Below are positions 48,252 to 57,179 of a DNA stretch of 64,000 nucleotides, piece after piece. Location: positions 2,728,001 through 2,792,000 of the forward strand of contig NZ_JQNN01000001.1 of NCBI RefSeq assembly GCF_000745265.1, in the 5' to 3' direction. How positions within the stretch are numbered: position 1 is the first letter of the stretch; each line of letters opens with the position of its first letter. The translations under genes were made by a program, and so were the position numbers. The notes under the pieces are model-generated. The model was not told where the DNA came from. It ran no database searches and saw only the letters and a list, made by a program, of their open reading frames with translations. Source of the DNA: Massilia sp. 9096 (lineage in GTDB: Bacteria > Pseudomonadota > Gammaproteobacteria > Burkholderiales > Burkholderiaceae_D).

Positions 48252-49952
48252 CTACTGCTGGGCCAAATACGCATGAATCTGCGCCACCGCCGCCGCCCCC
48301 TCCCCCGCGGCGGCCGCGACGCGCTTGGTCGATCCCGCGCGCAAGTCACCCACCGCGAACACCCCGTCCACGCTGGTCTCCAGCCCGAATGGCCCACGGT
48401 CGCGGCGCGCATCCGCGCCCGTGAGCACGAAACCTTTGGCGTCCGTTGCGACGCCGCATTCGCGCAGCCAGTCGCTGTTCGGGTCGGCGCCGATGAACAG
48501 GAACAGGCGGCGCGCGTCGAAATCGACCGGCGTGCCGTCGAGCCGGCCGCGGCAGCGCACGCGCGTCAAGCCGCCCTCGTCGCCTTCCAACCCGGCCAGC
48601 TCCAGGTGGGTGTGCAGCTTGATGTTGGCGGTGGCGGCGATGCGCTCGATCAGGTAGCTCGACATCGTCGCCGCCAGGCCCGGTCCACGCACCATCAGGT
48701 GCACTTCGGAGGCATAGCCCGCCAGGAACACCGCCGCCTGGCCGGCCGAGTTGCCGCCGCCGACCAGCACCACCGGCTCGTTGCGGCACAGCTTGGCTTC
48801 CACCGGCGAGGCCCAGTAATACACGCCGCGCCCTTCGTAGCGCGCCAGGTCCGGCAGGTCCGGCTTGCGGTAGCGCGCGCCGGTCGCCAGCACCACCGTG
48901 CGTGCGCGCAGGCAGCTGCCATCGTCGAGCTCGACCTTGAGCGGCCGCTCATGGCACAGCAGGCGCGTGGCCGGGGCCGGGATCGCGACCTCGGCGCCGA
49001 ACTTCAGCGCCTGCACGTACGAGCGCCCGGCCAGCGCGCGGCCCGAGATACCGGTCGGGAAGCCGAGAAAGTTTTCGATCCTCGCGCTGGCGCCGGCCTG
49101 GCCGCCGTAGGCGCGCTGGTCGAGCACCATCACCGCCAGGCCCTCCGAGGCCGCGTACACGGCAGTCGCCAGGCCGGCCGGGCCGGCGCCGACCACCATC
49201 ACGTCGACCACCTTGTCGCGATCGAGCTTGGGGAACAGGCCCAGGCAACGGCCGAGTTCGCCCAGGCTGGGATTGCGCAGTACGAAACCGTCCGGCAAGG
49301 CGACCAGCGGCCAGTCGGCATCGCTGCGCCAGTGCTGCTTGACCAGCTCGGCAGCCTCGGGATCGCGCGCCGGATCGCGCCGGGTGTAGGGATAGGCGTT
49401 ACGGGATAAAAAATTCTCGAGCTCGAACAGGCCTGCGTGCGCGGCCGGGCCGACCAGGATCGGGCCGCCGGGATCGCGGTCGATCAATTGCACGCGGCGC
49501 AGGATGAAGGCGCGCATCAGGCGTTCGCCGAGTTCGGCTTCGGCCATCAGCAAAGCACGCAGCGGTTCGGCGGCCAGCACCAGCGCGTCGAGCTGCCCGA
49601 CCGCGACGCCGTCGACCAGCGGCGGCCGCCCCGACAGCTGGGCAACCTCGCCGCTGAACTGGCCGGGGCCGTAGTCGACCACCTCGACGCGCTTGCCGAG
49701 CGCATCGGTGCGGCTGCACAGCAGGCGCCCGCGCAGCACCACGACCATGCCGGGCGAATCGAGGCAGGCGCGAAACACAGTGGCGCCATCCGGCCAGCTG
49801 CGCTCGACCGCGAAGCGGCCCAGGCGGCGGATCTCGTCGGCACTCAGGACGGGGTAGATCTGGTGGCCGCGGGTGGCCAGGTCGACCGCGGGACGCGGCG
49901 CCGGGTCGCCCGTCAGGCTATCGGGGATGAAATCGGGAACGTGATCGGACAT
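48252..49952 (-). CDS. cNMP-binding-domain / FAD-dependent oxidoreductase (thioredoxin-reductase-like, no CxxC)
   Basis: 566 residues from ATG 49952 (GAGG upstream; a TTG at 49979 is less likely). The N-terminal cyclic-nucleotide-binding-like beta-roll (about 25-150) is followed by a glutaredoxin/thioredoxin-like linker (about 165-250). The thioredoxin-reductase-type FAD/NADPH module has VVGAGPAGLATAVYAASEG, VLVGGGNSAGQAAVFLA and DGVFAVGDLRAGSTKRVAAAAGEG. The catalytic CxxC of thioredoxin reductase is absent: the equivalent stretch reads YYWASPVEAKLC. It is therefore a sensory or alternative-acceptor flavoenzyme. Standalone, facing the T6SS island. Confidence 0.85.
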   Translation of the reverse strand: MSDHVPDFIPDSLTGDPAPRPAVDLATRGHQIYPVLSADEIRRLGRFAVERSWPDGATVFRACLDSPGMVVVLRGRLLCSRTDALGKRVEVVDYGPGQFSGEVAQLSGRPPLVDGVAVGQLDALVLAAEPLRALLMAEAELGERLMRAFILRRVQLIDRDPGGPILVGPAAHAGLFELENFLSRNAYPYTRRDPARDPEAAELVKQHWRSDADWPLVALPDGFVLRNPSLGELGRCLGLFPKLDRDKVVDVMVVGAGPAGLATAVYAASEGLAVMVLDQRAYGGQAGASARIENFLGFPTGISGRALAGRSYVQALKFGAEVAIPAPATRLLCHERPLKVELDDGSCLRARTVVLATGARYRKPDLPDLARYEGRGVYYWASPVEAKLCRNEPVVLVGGGNSAGQAAVFLAGYASEVHLMVRGPGLAATMSSYLIERIAATANIKLHTHLELAGLEGDEGGLTRVRCRGRLDGTPVDFDARRLFLFIGADPNSDWLRECGVATDAKGFVLTGADARRDRGPFGLETSVDGVFAVGDLRAGSTKRVAAAAGEGAAAVAQIHAYLAQQ

Positions 49953-50033
49953 CGGGCGCCTCGCATTCGTGTTGATCAAGGTCGTTATCTTTCAGACCTC
50001 ATCGTAACCCGAATTCGAGGCGCCGCAACCTGC

Positions 50034-51416
50034 CTATTGGCGGGCCGTTTGCGTGGCTGCCTGGGCAACCTGCTGCGGCCCCGGCTGTGCAGCAGCCCCG
50101 GCTGCGCTGACGCGCCATACCGTGTCGCCGACGTCGTCGGCAATCAGCAACGCGCCGCTGCGGTCCAGCGCCAGGCCGACCGGACGGCCCTTGGCCTTGC
50201 CGTCGGCCAGGAAGCCGGTTACCACGTCGATCGGCTTACCGGCCGGCATGCCGTTGCGGAACGGCACGAACACGACCTTGTAGCCGCTCGGGGGATTGCG
50301 GTCCCAGCTGCCGTGCTCGCCCACGAACGCGCCTTCGCCCAGGCTGGCCGGCATGGCGCCATTGCCAGCGTTATTGAACACCAGGCCCAGCGGTGCGACG
50401 TGCGAGCCGAGCGCATAGTCGGGCGGGATCGCCTTGGCGACCATGTCCGGACGCTGCGGCTTGACGCGCACGTCGACGTGGTGGCCGTAATAGCTGTAGG
50501 GCCAGCCGTAGAAGGCGCCTTCGCGCACCGAAGTCAGGTAGTCGGGCACCAGGTCCGGGCCGATCTCGTCGCGCTCGTTGACGACAGTCCACATCGCCTT
50601 GCTGGTCGGCTCCCACTGCATCGAGTTCGGATTGCGCAAGCCGCTGGCAAAGATGCGCATCGCGCCGCTGGCACGGTCGAACTCGAGGATGTCGGCGCGG
50701 TTCATTTCGGCGCCGATGCCGTTTTCGGTGATGTTGCTGTTCGAGCCGACGCCCACGTACAGCTTGCTGCCGTCGGCATTGGCCAGCAGGCTCTTGGTCC
50801 AGTGGTGGTCGATCGGACCGCCCGGCAGGTCGGCGACCTTCGTGCCGGGGTCGGTGATTTTCGTGTCGCCGTCATGGTACGGGAAGCGCATCAGCGCATC
50901 GGTGTTGGCGACGTACAGGTCGTTGCCGACCAGCGCCACGCCGAACGGTGAATTCAGGTGGTCGAGGAATACCGTCTGCTGGGCCGGCGCGCCGTTGGCG
51001 CCAGGGCGCACCAGCGTGATGCGGTTGCCGCCCTTGGCCGTGCTGCCGCCGAAGCCCTGGATGATGCCCATGATGATGTCCTTGGGACGCAACACCGGCG
51101 CGGACGGGCCATTCGATTCGACGATCAGGACGTCGCCGTTGGGCAGCGCATACACGAAGCGCGGGTGCTGCAGGCCGGTGGCCAGCGCGCTGATCTTGAG
51201 CGGCGCCATCACCTGCGGCGCCTCGCCCTGCTTCCAGGCGCCCGCCGACGGGACCTTCATCGGCGGCAGCAGATAATTCCTGGGGCCCGGCAGTTGCGGT
51301 GCGTTGCCGTATTGCGCGGCCTGGCGCGCGGGGTCGCCGTGGTCGCAGGCGCTCAGCAGCAGCGCGGCGATCGCGCCCGCGATCAGCACGGCGCTTTTCT
51401 TAGGTTGGATATGCAT
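50034..51416 (-). CDS. Sorbosone-dehydrogenase-like (PQQ glucose dehydrogenase family) lipoprotein
   Basis: 460 residues from ATG 51416. Lipobox LLLSAC. The six-bladed beta-propeller (about 60-440) has LQHPRFVYALPNGDVLIVES, NSPFGVALVGNDLYVAN, ASGLRNPNSMQWEP, GAFYGWPYSYYG and FVGEHGSWDRNPPSGYKVVFVPF, the latter two being typical of soluble PQQ-dependent aldose/sorbosone dehydrogenases. It would oxidise sugars or alcohols in the periplasm if PQQ is available; no PQQ genes are here. It overlaps the DUF2231 gene by one base, forming an operon. Confidence 0.88.
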   Translation of the reverse strand: MHIQPKKSAVLIAGAIAALLLSACDHGDPARQAAQYGNAPQLPGPRNYLLPPMKVPSAGAWKQGEAPQVMAPLKISALATGLQHPRFVYALPNGDVLIVESNGPSAPVLRPKDIIMGIIQGFGGSTAKGGNRITLVRPGANGAPAQQTVFLDHLNSPFGVALVGNDLYVANTDALMRFPYHDGDTKITDPGTKVADLPGGPIDHHWTKSLLANADGSKLYVGVGSNSNITENGIGAEMNRADILEFDRASGAMRIFASGLRNPNSMQWEPTSKAMWTVVNERDEIGPDLVPDYLTSVREGAFYGWPYSYYGHHVDVRVKPQRPDMVAKAIPPDYALGSHVAPLGLVFNNAGNGAMPASLGEGAFVGEHGSWDRNPPSGYKVVFVPFRNGMPAGKPIDVVTGFLADGKAKGRPVGLALDRSGALLIADDVGDTVWRVSAAGAAAQPGPQQVAQAATQTARQ

Positions 51417-51889
51417 CACGCGGCTCCGTTGTCGTTGGGGTTGTAGGTCGCGCGCAGGTGGGTGCGCGGCCAGCCGAGCCAGGTTGCCAGCAGCATCAAT
51501 GCGACGACGATGCCCGACAGGATCAGGCCAGTCGGCATCACGGCGTAGGCGTCGCGGCTATGCACGAAAGCGTTGAAGATTGCCACGACGAGCGCGGCCA
51601 GCAGCACGGCGACGTGCAGGCCTGCCAGCGGCAGCGCGCGCACGTGACGGTGGTGCAGCCAGGTGATCAGGCCGGCGATGCCGGCCAAGCCGGCCATGAT
51701 GCAGCCGACCGACACCAGCCATGCGGAAAAGTCGTTCCACATATAGTTGCCGCTGCGGTAGTAAGCGATATCGGTCAACAAGGCGCCGATGAAGCAAACG
51801 ACAGGAAATTGCACTAGCGCGGCATAGACCGGCTGGCTTGCCAGGCCCAGGCGCGGGCCGGCGCTGGCGATGGTGGTGGGGTTATGCAT
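51416..51889 (-). CDS. DUF2231 integral membrane protein
   Basis: 157 residues from ATG 51889. Four membrane helices (about 28-48, 60-82, 90-110, 122-142). DUF2231 core: ALVQFPVVCFIGALLTDIAYYRSG and WNDFSAWLV. These proteins often accompany periplasmic dehydrogenases or cytochromes and may link them to the respiratory chain; here the partner is the sorbosone-dehydrogenase-like lipoprotein directly downstream. The function is otherwise unknown. Confidence 0.82.
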   Translation of the reverse strand: MHNPTTIASAGPRLGLASQPVYAALVQFPVVCFIGALLTDIAYYRSGNYMWNDFSAWLVSVGCIMAGLAGIAGLITWLHHRHVRALPLAGLHVAVLLAALVVAIFNAFVHSRDAYAVMPTGLILSGIVVALMLLATWLGWPRTHLRATYNPNDNGAA

Positions 51890-52077
51890 GGCCAACCCCG
51901 CACTGACGTTGATTGCACATGGTATGTCCGTTCTCAGAGAGGTAATGCGCTCTACCGTATCCCTGCGGATCAAACCGTTCTGTGCTGCAGTTCGCATAGC
52001 GGCCTGCATGCGCCGACTGTTACTTTGCGCTAGAAAAGGCTACAAAGTGATACATGACTGACAATACGCGGCTCGGC

Positions 52078-53277
52078 TTACTTCGGCAGCGCGGCGATCA
52101 CCCGTTTGCTGAACTCGGCCGTGTTGACCGCATGCGCATGCCAGCGCCAGACGACGACCAGCTCGTTCTCGGGCGAGATCACGATGTCGTTGTCGCCCGC
52201 GCCCAGCGCCGCAAATGCCGTCGATGGCAGGCCCGGCAAGTTCTTACCTTTGGTGTTGAGCCAGAACAGGTAGCCGTAGTCCGGGCCGTGTTCGCTCGGG
52301 GTGGTGGCCGCCTTGACGTAGCTCACGGGCAAGATCTGGCGTCCATTCCACACGCCGCCGCGCTGCCACAGCAGGCCGAAGCGCGCCATGTCCCACGAAT
52401 CGATCCACATGCCGCCGCCCCAGCGCGTGCCACCGCTGACCGAAGCGACCGGCTTGCCGTGCAGGTCGACGTAGCTGTTGGTGTAGGGCACCCATTTCCA
52501 CTGATGCGACGCACCGATCGGGTCCATCACCTCGTCCTGGAACACGTCCGGCACCGGCTTGTCGAACAGGCGCAGCAGCGACAGCGACAGGCGATTGATG
52601 CGCGTGTCGTTGTATTCGAAGTGGGTGCCCGGCGCCAGCAAGGCGCGCGGCTTGCGCTCGCCGGCGCCAAAGGCATCGTGGCCGACGAAGTCCGCGTTCT
52701 TGCCCCACAGGCTGCCTTCCCACTCGGACTCCTGCTGCAAGTGGTGTTTCCAGGTGATCGAGGCGTTGTGTGGCGAAGCGTAGCCGCCGTCCTTGATCGC
52801 CTGGCCAACCGGCTGGTCGAGGTCGGCGATCTTGCCGTCCCGCACCGCAATCGCCGCGACCGTCGAGAGCATGCTCTTGGCCACCGAATAGGTCGGGTCG
52901 ACGAAATGGGTGTCGCCGAATTCCGCTACCACGTAACCCTTGTAGATCACCAGGCCGTTGGTGGCGGCGCGCTTGCTCGGCAGCGAACCGAGCGGCTCGC
53001 CGAAGGTCTTGCGCTGGTCGGAAAAGTCTTTCTCGCGTTCGGTCTCGTGCGCCTGCGCGAAGGCGACCGCCTCGCGCAGCCTGACCGGATCGATGCCGAG
53101 CCTGGCCGGATCCACGCGGGCCCAGTCGCCGGCGGGCGGATAGTAGACGCCTTGAACTGGCAACTGAAGCGGCGCTTGGCCAGGGGTGGCGCAGGCGCCC
53201 AGCAGCGCGCCGATGGAGACCGCAGCGCCCAGCGCCGCAAGGTTGGACAGCACGATGCGGCGCGAGGCAAGGGTCAT
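52078..53277 (-). CDS. Serine hydrolase of the beta-lactamase/class C family
   Basis: 399 residues from ATG 53277. ASRRIVLSNLAALGA resembles a twin-arginine or lipoprotein signal ending LLGAC. Active-site SxxK is seen in DPTYSVAKSML and the YxN-equivalent in FEYNDTRINRL; the third motif is near SGGTRWGGGMW. Probably a periplasmic esterase or peptidase rather than a resistance enzyme. It overlaps the CYTH gene by four bases (ATGA-type), so the two are co-transcribed. Confidence 0.88.
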   Translation of the reverse strand: MTLASRRIVLSNLAALGAAVSIGALLGACATPGQAPLQLPVQGVYYPPAGDWARVDPARLGIDPVRLREAVAFAQAHETEREKDFSDQRKTFGEPLGSLPSKRAATNGLVIYKGYVVAEFGDTHFVDPTYSVAKSMLSTVAAIAVRDGKIADLDQPVGQAIKDGGYASPHNASITWKHHLQQESEWEGSLWGKNADFVGHDAFGAGERKPRALLAPGTHFEYNDTRINRLSLSLLRLFDKPVPDVFQDEVMDPIGASHQWKWVPYTNSYVDLHGKPVASVSGGTRWGGGMWIDSWDMARFGLLWQRGGVWNGRQILPVSYVKAATTPSEHGPDYGYLFWLNTKGKNLPGLPSTAFAALGAGDNDIVISPENELVVVWRWHAHAVNTAEFSKRVIAALPK

Positions 53278-53750
53278 GCGGAATCTTTCCAATCGGAGTA
53301 TGGCAGCCGGATCAGGCTGGAATTGTAGTAGCGCTTGTCGCCGGTGACTTCGCGACCGACCCAGGCCGGGGTCTCGAACGCCTCGTCCTCGCTGTCGAGT
53401 TCGATTTCGGCGACCACCAGGCCGGCGTTATCGCCGTGGAACTCGTCGACTTCCCAGGTGTGGCCGGCGTGCTCGATGCGGTGGCGGGTCTTTTCGACCA
53501 GCGGCTGCTCGCACAGGCGCGCCAGCAGCTCGGACGCGTCCGACACCGGTATCTCGTATTCCCACTCGCCGCGGCTGATGCCGGTCGATTTGCTCTTGAT
53601 CGTGATCACGGCGCGCTCGCCCTCGATGCGCACGCGCACGGTACGCACCGGGTCGGCCACCAGGTAGCCCTGGCGCATCAGCGTCGGCTGGCCGAGGCCG
53701 CGCCAGTCGTCGTTGGCCAGCAGGAACTTGCGTTCGATTTCGATACCCAT
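53274..53750 (-). CDS. CYTH-domain triphosphate tunnel metalloenzyme
   Basis: 158 residues. EIERKFL at residues 3-9 is the signature. RVRIEGERAVITIKSK and WEYEIPVSDA supply the alternating basic/acidic tunnel residues, and the chain ends KRYYNSSLIRLPY. Bacterial single-domain CYTH proteins hydrolyse inorganic tripolyphosphate. It sits upstream of the serine hydrolase with translational overlap; why these two pair is not evident. Confidence 0.92.
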   Translation of the reverse strand: MGIEIERKFLLANDDWRGLGQPTLMRQGYLVADPVRTVRVRIEGERAVITIKSKSTGISRGEWEYEIPVSDASELLARLCEQPLVEKTRHRIEHAGHTWEVDEFHGDNAGLVVAEIELDSEDEAFETPAWVGREVTGDKRYYNSSLIRLPYSDWKDSA

Positions 53751-53768
53751 CTTGCCGGCCTCCGCTCA

Positions 53769-53798
53769 GTTGCTCTCGGTTGCTCTCGGTTGCGCTCA
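53769..53798. repeat. Short tandem repeat between M14 peptidase and CYTH genes
   Basis: Three 10-bp units, GTTGCTCTCG twice and GTTGCGCTCA once, ending at the M14 stop codon. Too short to interpret functionally, but it could vary in copy number. Confidence 0.55.
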
Positions 53799-54920
53799 GT
53801 CGTCCAGCGACTGCAGGATCGGCTGCAGCATCGCCGCGCCCAGCGCCGCGCTGCGGGCGCCGTTCCAGCCGACATGGGCGTCGGGCAGGTTGGCGTTGTC
53901 CTTGAACGGCATCTCCAGCGTCAGCGACAGGCATTTGTAGGTGTGGCCGATGTACTTCGAGGCCAGCGTCAGCAAGTCCTCGTTGTACTTGCTGGCCGCA
54001 TAGCCGTAGACGTTCTGGAAGTCTGGACTGGACGCCATGTAGCGCTCGATGAAGGCGTTCTGGGCCGCCAGGCGCTCGGGCGTGAAATCGGTCAGCATTT
54101 CGCTGCCGGCCACGAAGTTGTAGGGCAGCGCTTCGTCGCCGTGGATGTCGAAGAACATGTCGACGCCGGTTTCCTCGATCTTGCGCTTGACGCACAGCAC
54201 TTCCGGGCTGCGCTCGATCGACGGTGTCATCCACTCGCGGTTCAGGTTGGCGCCGGCGGCGTTGGTGCGCAGGTTGCCGCGCACCGAGCCGTCCGGGTTC
54301 ATGTTCGGCACGATGTAGAACACGGCGCGCTGCAAGAGCTTGCGCGCGATCGGATTCGAATCGTCCAGCAGGCCATCCATCATGCCTTCGACGAACCACT
54401 CGGCCATCGTCTCGCCCGGGTGCTGGCGGGCGATCACCCAGATCTTCTTCTCCGCTTGCGGATTGCCGATCACGACCAGGTTCATATCGCGGCCGTCGAC
54501 CGTGCTGCCGATGTCGTGCACGCGCGCGAGCGGGTTCTCGGCAACCTCGCCCAGCAGGCGCAGGTGGCGTTCCCAGGTGTAAGGCTCGAAGTAGGCGTAA
54601 TAGATGCTGTCGAGCTCAGGCGTGTGCTTGACGGTCATCACCCGGCCGTCGAAGCTGGTCGGCACGCGGAACCAGTTCTCGGTGTCGTAGCTCGCCGCGA
54701 CCTGGTAGCCCTCGAAGCCCTTCGGGTAAGTGGCCTGGCCCGCATTCAGGAAGCGGATCGTGCAGGCTTGATCGCGCGCGCCCTGCAGGCGGAAGTGGAA
54801 CCATTGGTGGATGTCGGCGTTCGAGTCGCGGCGCAGCTTCAGGTCGATTTGATGCGGATCGGTGGCCTGGACGACCTCGATCGCGCCGGAGTCGAAATGC
54901 TGGCTGATCTTGATGGGCAT
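53796..54920 (-). CDS. M14-family carboxypeptidase of the cytosolic (CCP/AGBL) type
   Basis: 374 residues. N-terminal beta domain (about 1-125) with FHFRLQGARDQACTIRFLNAGQATYPKG and YTWERHLRLL. The catalytic zinc domain has ARQHPGETMAEWFVEGMMDGLL (HxxE), NMNPDGSVRGNLRTNAAGANLNREW and MFFDIHGDEALPYNF (His). Its eukaryotic relatives remove glutamates from tubulin; bacterial members act on unknown peptides. It has no signal peptide, so it is cytosolic. It has its own upstream gap and a short repeat downstream. Confidence 0.93.
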   Translation of the reverse strand: MPIKISQHFDSGAIEVVQATDPHQIDLKLRRDSNADIHQWFHFRLQGARDQACTIRFLNAGQATYPKGFEGYQVAASYDTENWFRVPTSFDGRVMTVKHTPELDSIYYAYFEPYTWERHLRLLGEVAENPLARVHDIGSTVDGRDMNLVVIGNPQAEKKIWVIARQHPGETMAEWFVEGMMDGLLDDSNPIARKLLQRAVFYIVPNMNPDGSVRGNLRTNAAGANLNREWMTPSIERSPEVLCVKRKIEETGVDMFFDIHGDEALPYNFVAGSEMLTDFTPERLAAQNAFIERYMASSPDFQNVYGYAASKYNEDLLTLASKYIGHTYKCLSLTLEMPFKDNANLPDAHVGWNGARSAALGAAMLQPILQSLDD

Positions 54921-54938
54921 GATGAATCCTTTAAAACG

Positions 54939-55340
54939 TCAACCTTCGAGGTCGATCAAGTCCTGAGTATAGTGCCCCATGATCTGGCGCATCATCTCGA
55001 CGTTGCTACGATCGAGGATCACGGTCAGGTCGGGCTTGCGGTCGAGGTTGAAGGTCATGCTGATCTTGCCAGGCAAGACCTTGGCGTTGACCGTCAGGGC
55101 GCGCGGCACGTAGGGGCTGTCCCAGTCGGCCTGGGTGATCTGCGGCGGCGGCGGGGGCGGCTGCAGGCTCGGGTCCTGGTTCACCGGCAGGTGCTTGAGG
55201 AGCCAGAACACGATCGAGGCCGGAATGAACACGCACACGTCGGTCGAGCCCGTGGCCGAGAACTTGGCCAGCAAGAGATTGCCGACGCGGTCGCAGGACA
55301 TCGACATGCTTTTGACTTGACGTATAACCGCTGATTTCAC
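54939..55340 (-). CDS. Conserved-looking hypothetical protein with poly-Pro segment
   Basis: 133 residues. The N-terminal half has a hydrophobic stretch STDVCVFIPASIVFWLLKHL, then a run of six prolines, then a beta-rich half with ALTVNAKVLPGKISMTFNL and a final helix. No signal peptide. I do not recognise the family. Coding bias is normal for the genome and it is 18 bases upstream of the M14 gene on the same strand, so it may be co-transcribed with it. Confidence 0.6.
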   Translation of the reverse strand: MKSAVIRQVKSMSMSCDRVGNLLLAKFSATGSTDVCVFIPASIVFWLLKHLPVNQDPSLQPPPPPPQITQADWDSPYVPRALTVNAKVLPGKISMTFNLDRKPDLTVILDRSNVEMMRQIMGHYTQDLIDLEG

Positions 55341-55410
55341 GACATTTCCTATGAGAAGGTTGGCAAAAAAGTCCCGGCGATTCTACCGCATCCCATTGGC
55401 AATTTGTGTG

Positions 55411-55444
55411 AAAGAAAAGTAAAACGGGGAGCCGAAGCTCCCCG
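55411..55444 (-). terminator. Rho-independent terminator after the KGG gene
   Basis: On the minus strand, stem CGGGGAGC / GCTCCCCG with a TTCG tetraloop is followed by TTTTACTTTTC. The UUCG loop is a hallmark of stable terminators. Between it and the KGG stop nothing else is seen. Confidence 0.88.
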
Positions 55445-55505
55445 CTGTTCGACAGGAGGAATGGCGCCGCCACCTTTCCCCTGTTGCCGGGCGATGCTGC
55501 CCAAA

Positions 55506-55748
55506 TTATTGCTTGTTGCCGCGCGACGAGCTGCGCGACGACGCGTTGTTGGCCGACTGGCGGTTGCCATGGCTCATGCTGCCTGCACGGCGCGCTTCTT
55601 CCGAAGTGAACTCGTGTGCAGTGCCCTTCTGGTGAGCGGCCTTGCCGCCCTGGCTGGCGATCTCGCGTTGACGCTCCGGGTCCATCGAAGCGAATCCGCG
55701 ATTTTTGGTGCCGCTGCTCTGTTTGTTGCCCTGGTTGTTCGATGCCAT
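55506..55748 (-). CDS. KGG-repeat stress protein (YciG/con-10 type)
   Basis: 80 residues, very hydrophilic. GFASMDPERQREIASQGGKAAHQKGTAHEF carries the first R-x-I-A-S-x-G-G-K-A-A-H motif, and SEEARRAGSMSHGN a partial second. Ser/Asn/Arg-rich ends look disordered. In enterobacteria such genes are sigma-S-dependent and linked to stress, desiccation or motility. It is divergent from a second disordered protein with a sigma-S-like promoter, which suggests joint stress control. Confidence 0.87.
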   Translation of the reverse strand: MASNNQGNKQSSGTKNRGFASMDPERQREIASQGGKAAHQKGTAHEFTSEEARRAGSMSHGNRQSANNASSRSSSRGNKQ

Positions 55749-56074
55749 GATGTTCTCTCCTCGTTACATGTAAAACCGCCGCGTCCTGCGGCAGGCAGAT
55801 TCCGACGTCGGCTAAGCGCCGTTGAGTCATCGGTGGGAATCATCTTATGCACGAAGGATGGGTGACACCATAGGACGTCTTCAGATGACTTTGTAGGACA
55901 ATGTGAGACAGAAAATGCACATCTGAAATCTACTTCCAGTAGTAAATAACTCGTCAGTATTTCTCCTACAATCACCTGCACCGTCTTCCTATACTGAAGC
56001 CGCATCCAAACGCGCATGATGGCAGCATCAGGCGGGGTATCGCCCCGCACCATTCAGCATGCAAGGAGACGATC
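55749..56074. other. Divergent intergenic region between KGG and disordered-protein genes
   Basis: 326 bases without a gene and more AT-rich than the flanks. It holds the CTATACT element listed separately and a ribosome site AAGGAG before the rightward ATG. No other structure was recognised. Confidence 0.5.
55989..55995 (+). promoter_or_regulatory. Sigma-S-like -10 element
   Basis: CTATACT, the textbook sigma-S -10 sequence with the C at -13, stands 80 bases before the disordered-protein ATG. A sigma-70 -35 at 17 bp is not evident, which also suits sigma-S. Confidence 0.5.
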
Positions 56075-57130
56075 ATGGACGCGAACCAACGCAGCGAGAT
56101 CAACAACCAGACGAACAATGGCGCCAACGAAAAGTGGACGCCCGGCTCCAAGGGCAAGACCGCCGACAACGGCCAGCCGCTCGACCATACCTACCCGAAC
56201 GGCAGCGGCACGCAGCAGCTGGGCAACCAGGGCATCGACACCATGGGCACCCAGCAGACCGGCGCCGGCCCCGGAGCGGCCGACGGCAGCTTCCAGCGCA
56301 GCGATGCGCTGAACCACAGCAGCGTGCCGGGCGGCTCGATGGAAACCCAGATCAATGGCGGCTCCGGCCCCGTGCAGGGCATCACCGACAGCCACCAGCG
56401 CCAGATGGAACAGAAGTCCGGCGCCTACGGCATGCTGGAACAGCCGGTCGGACATCGCCCGGCCGATTCGGGTGTCGACCTGAAACAGGAGCGCGACATG
56501 TCGCGCGACGTCGTGCGCGGCCAGATGGCTTCGCAGAACGCCAACCAGCCGGATCTGCAGGGCGGCTCGCTCGGCCCGCGCCACGGCAGCATGCAGTCGA
56601 TGCAGTCCAGCCCGCAAGGCGGCAGCACGCAAGGAGGCGGCATGCCCGGCCCGCAGGGCAGCCTGCCGCCGCATGCGCCGAGCGGGTCCATGAACCGCAG
56701 CCAGGTGGGCAACTCGCAGTCGGGCGATGCGCGCAGTTTCGTATCGCAAGGCGACACCATCCCGTCGACCAATGGCGGCGGCATGGCCGGCCCGCAGGGC
56801 CATGACGGCGAGGAAGCCCAGCGCGGCAACACCCAGCTGGGCGTGACCGGTTCGCACTCGATGGCCAACCAGAATTCCGACTTCGGCGGCGTGCACGAGT
56901 CGAACGACGCCGCCGGCGGCCTGCCGCGCTCGCCGGGCAACGCCGGCGCGAATGCCGGCACCAGCACCGACCGCGCCGGCTCCCAGACCGGCGCCGGCGC
57001 GGCCGACAGCGGTCCCGCGGCGCACGACTCGAACGATGCCGCCGGCGGGTACCCGCGCAGCCCGGGCTTCGCCAATCGCCTGGCCGGCGACCAGGACATG
57101 GACGACGACACCGGGTTCAAGCGTAAATAA
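56075..57130 (+). CDS. Long intrinsically disordered hydrophilic protein, unknown function
   Basis: 351 residues, Gly/Ser/Gln/Asn-rich and nearly free of hydrophobic or aromatic residues (no signal, no membrane segment, no Cys, few Phe, Tyr, Trp). The C-terminal third repeats a SNDAAGG-L/Y-PRSPG motif twice (about 275 and 325), and GPQG motifs recur. Composition recalls hydrophilin/LEA-type desiccation protectants rather than any enzyme. AAGGAG precedes ATG 56075. Coding potential is supported by a strong GC3 bias over the whole length. Divergent from the KGG gene, followed by a terminator. Confidence 0.75.
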   Translation: MDANQRSEINNQTNNGANEKWTPGSKGKTADNGQPLDHTYPNGSGTQQLGNQGIDTMGTQQTGAGPGAADGSFQRSDALNHSSVPGGSMETQINGGSGPVQGITDSHQRQMEQKSGAYGMLEQPVGHRPADSGVDLKQERDMSRDVVRGQMASQNANQPDLQGGSLGPRHGSMQSMQSSPQGGSTQGGGMPGPQGSLPPHAPSGSMNRSQVGNSQSGDARSFVSQGDTIPSTNGGGMAGPQGHDGEEAQRGNTQLGVTGSHSMANQNSDFGGVHESNDAAGGLPRSPGNAGANAGTSTDRAGSQTGAGAADSGPAAHDSNDAAGGYPRSPGFANRLAGDQDMDDDTGFKRK

Positions 57131-57179
57131 GCCGACGCAAGCAGGCTGAATCGAGCTGCCGCATCCGCAGCGCCTCCCA

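Noticed and set aside
48252..49952. Annotation as thioredoxin reductase
   Set aside because: The redox CxxC is missing although both nucleotide sites are present.
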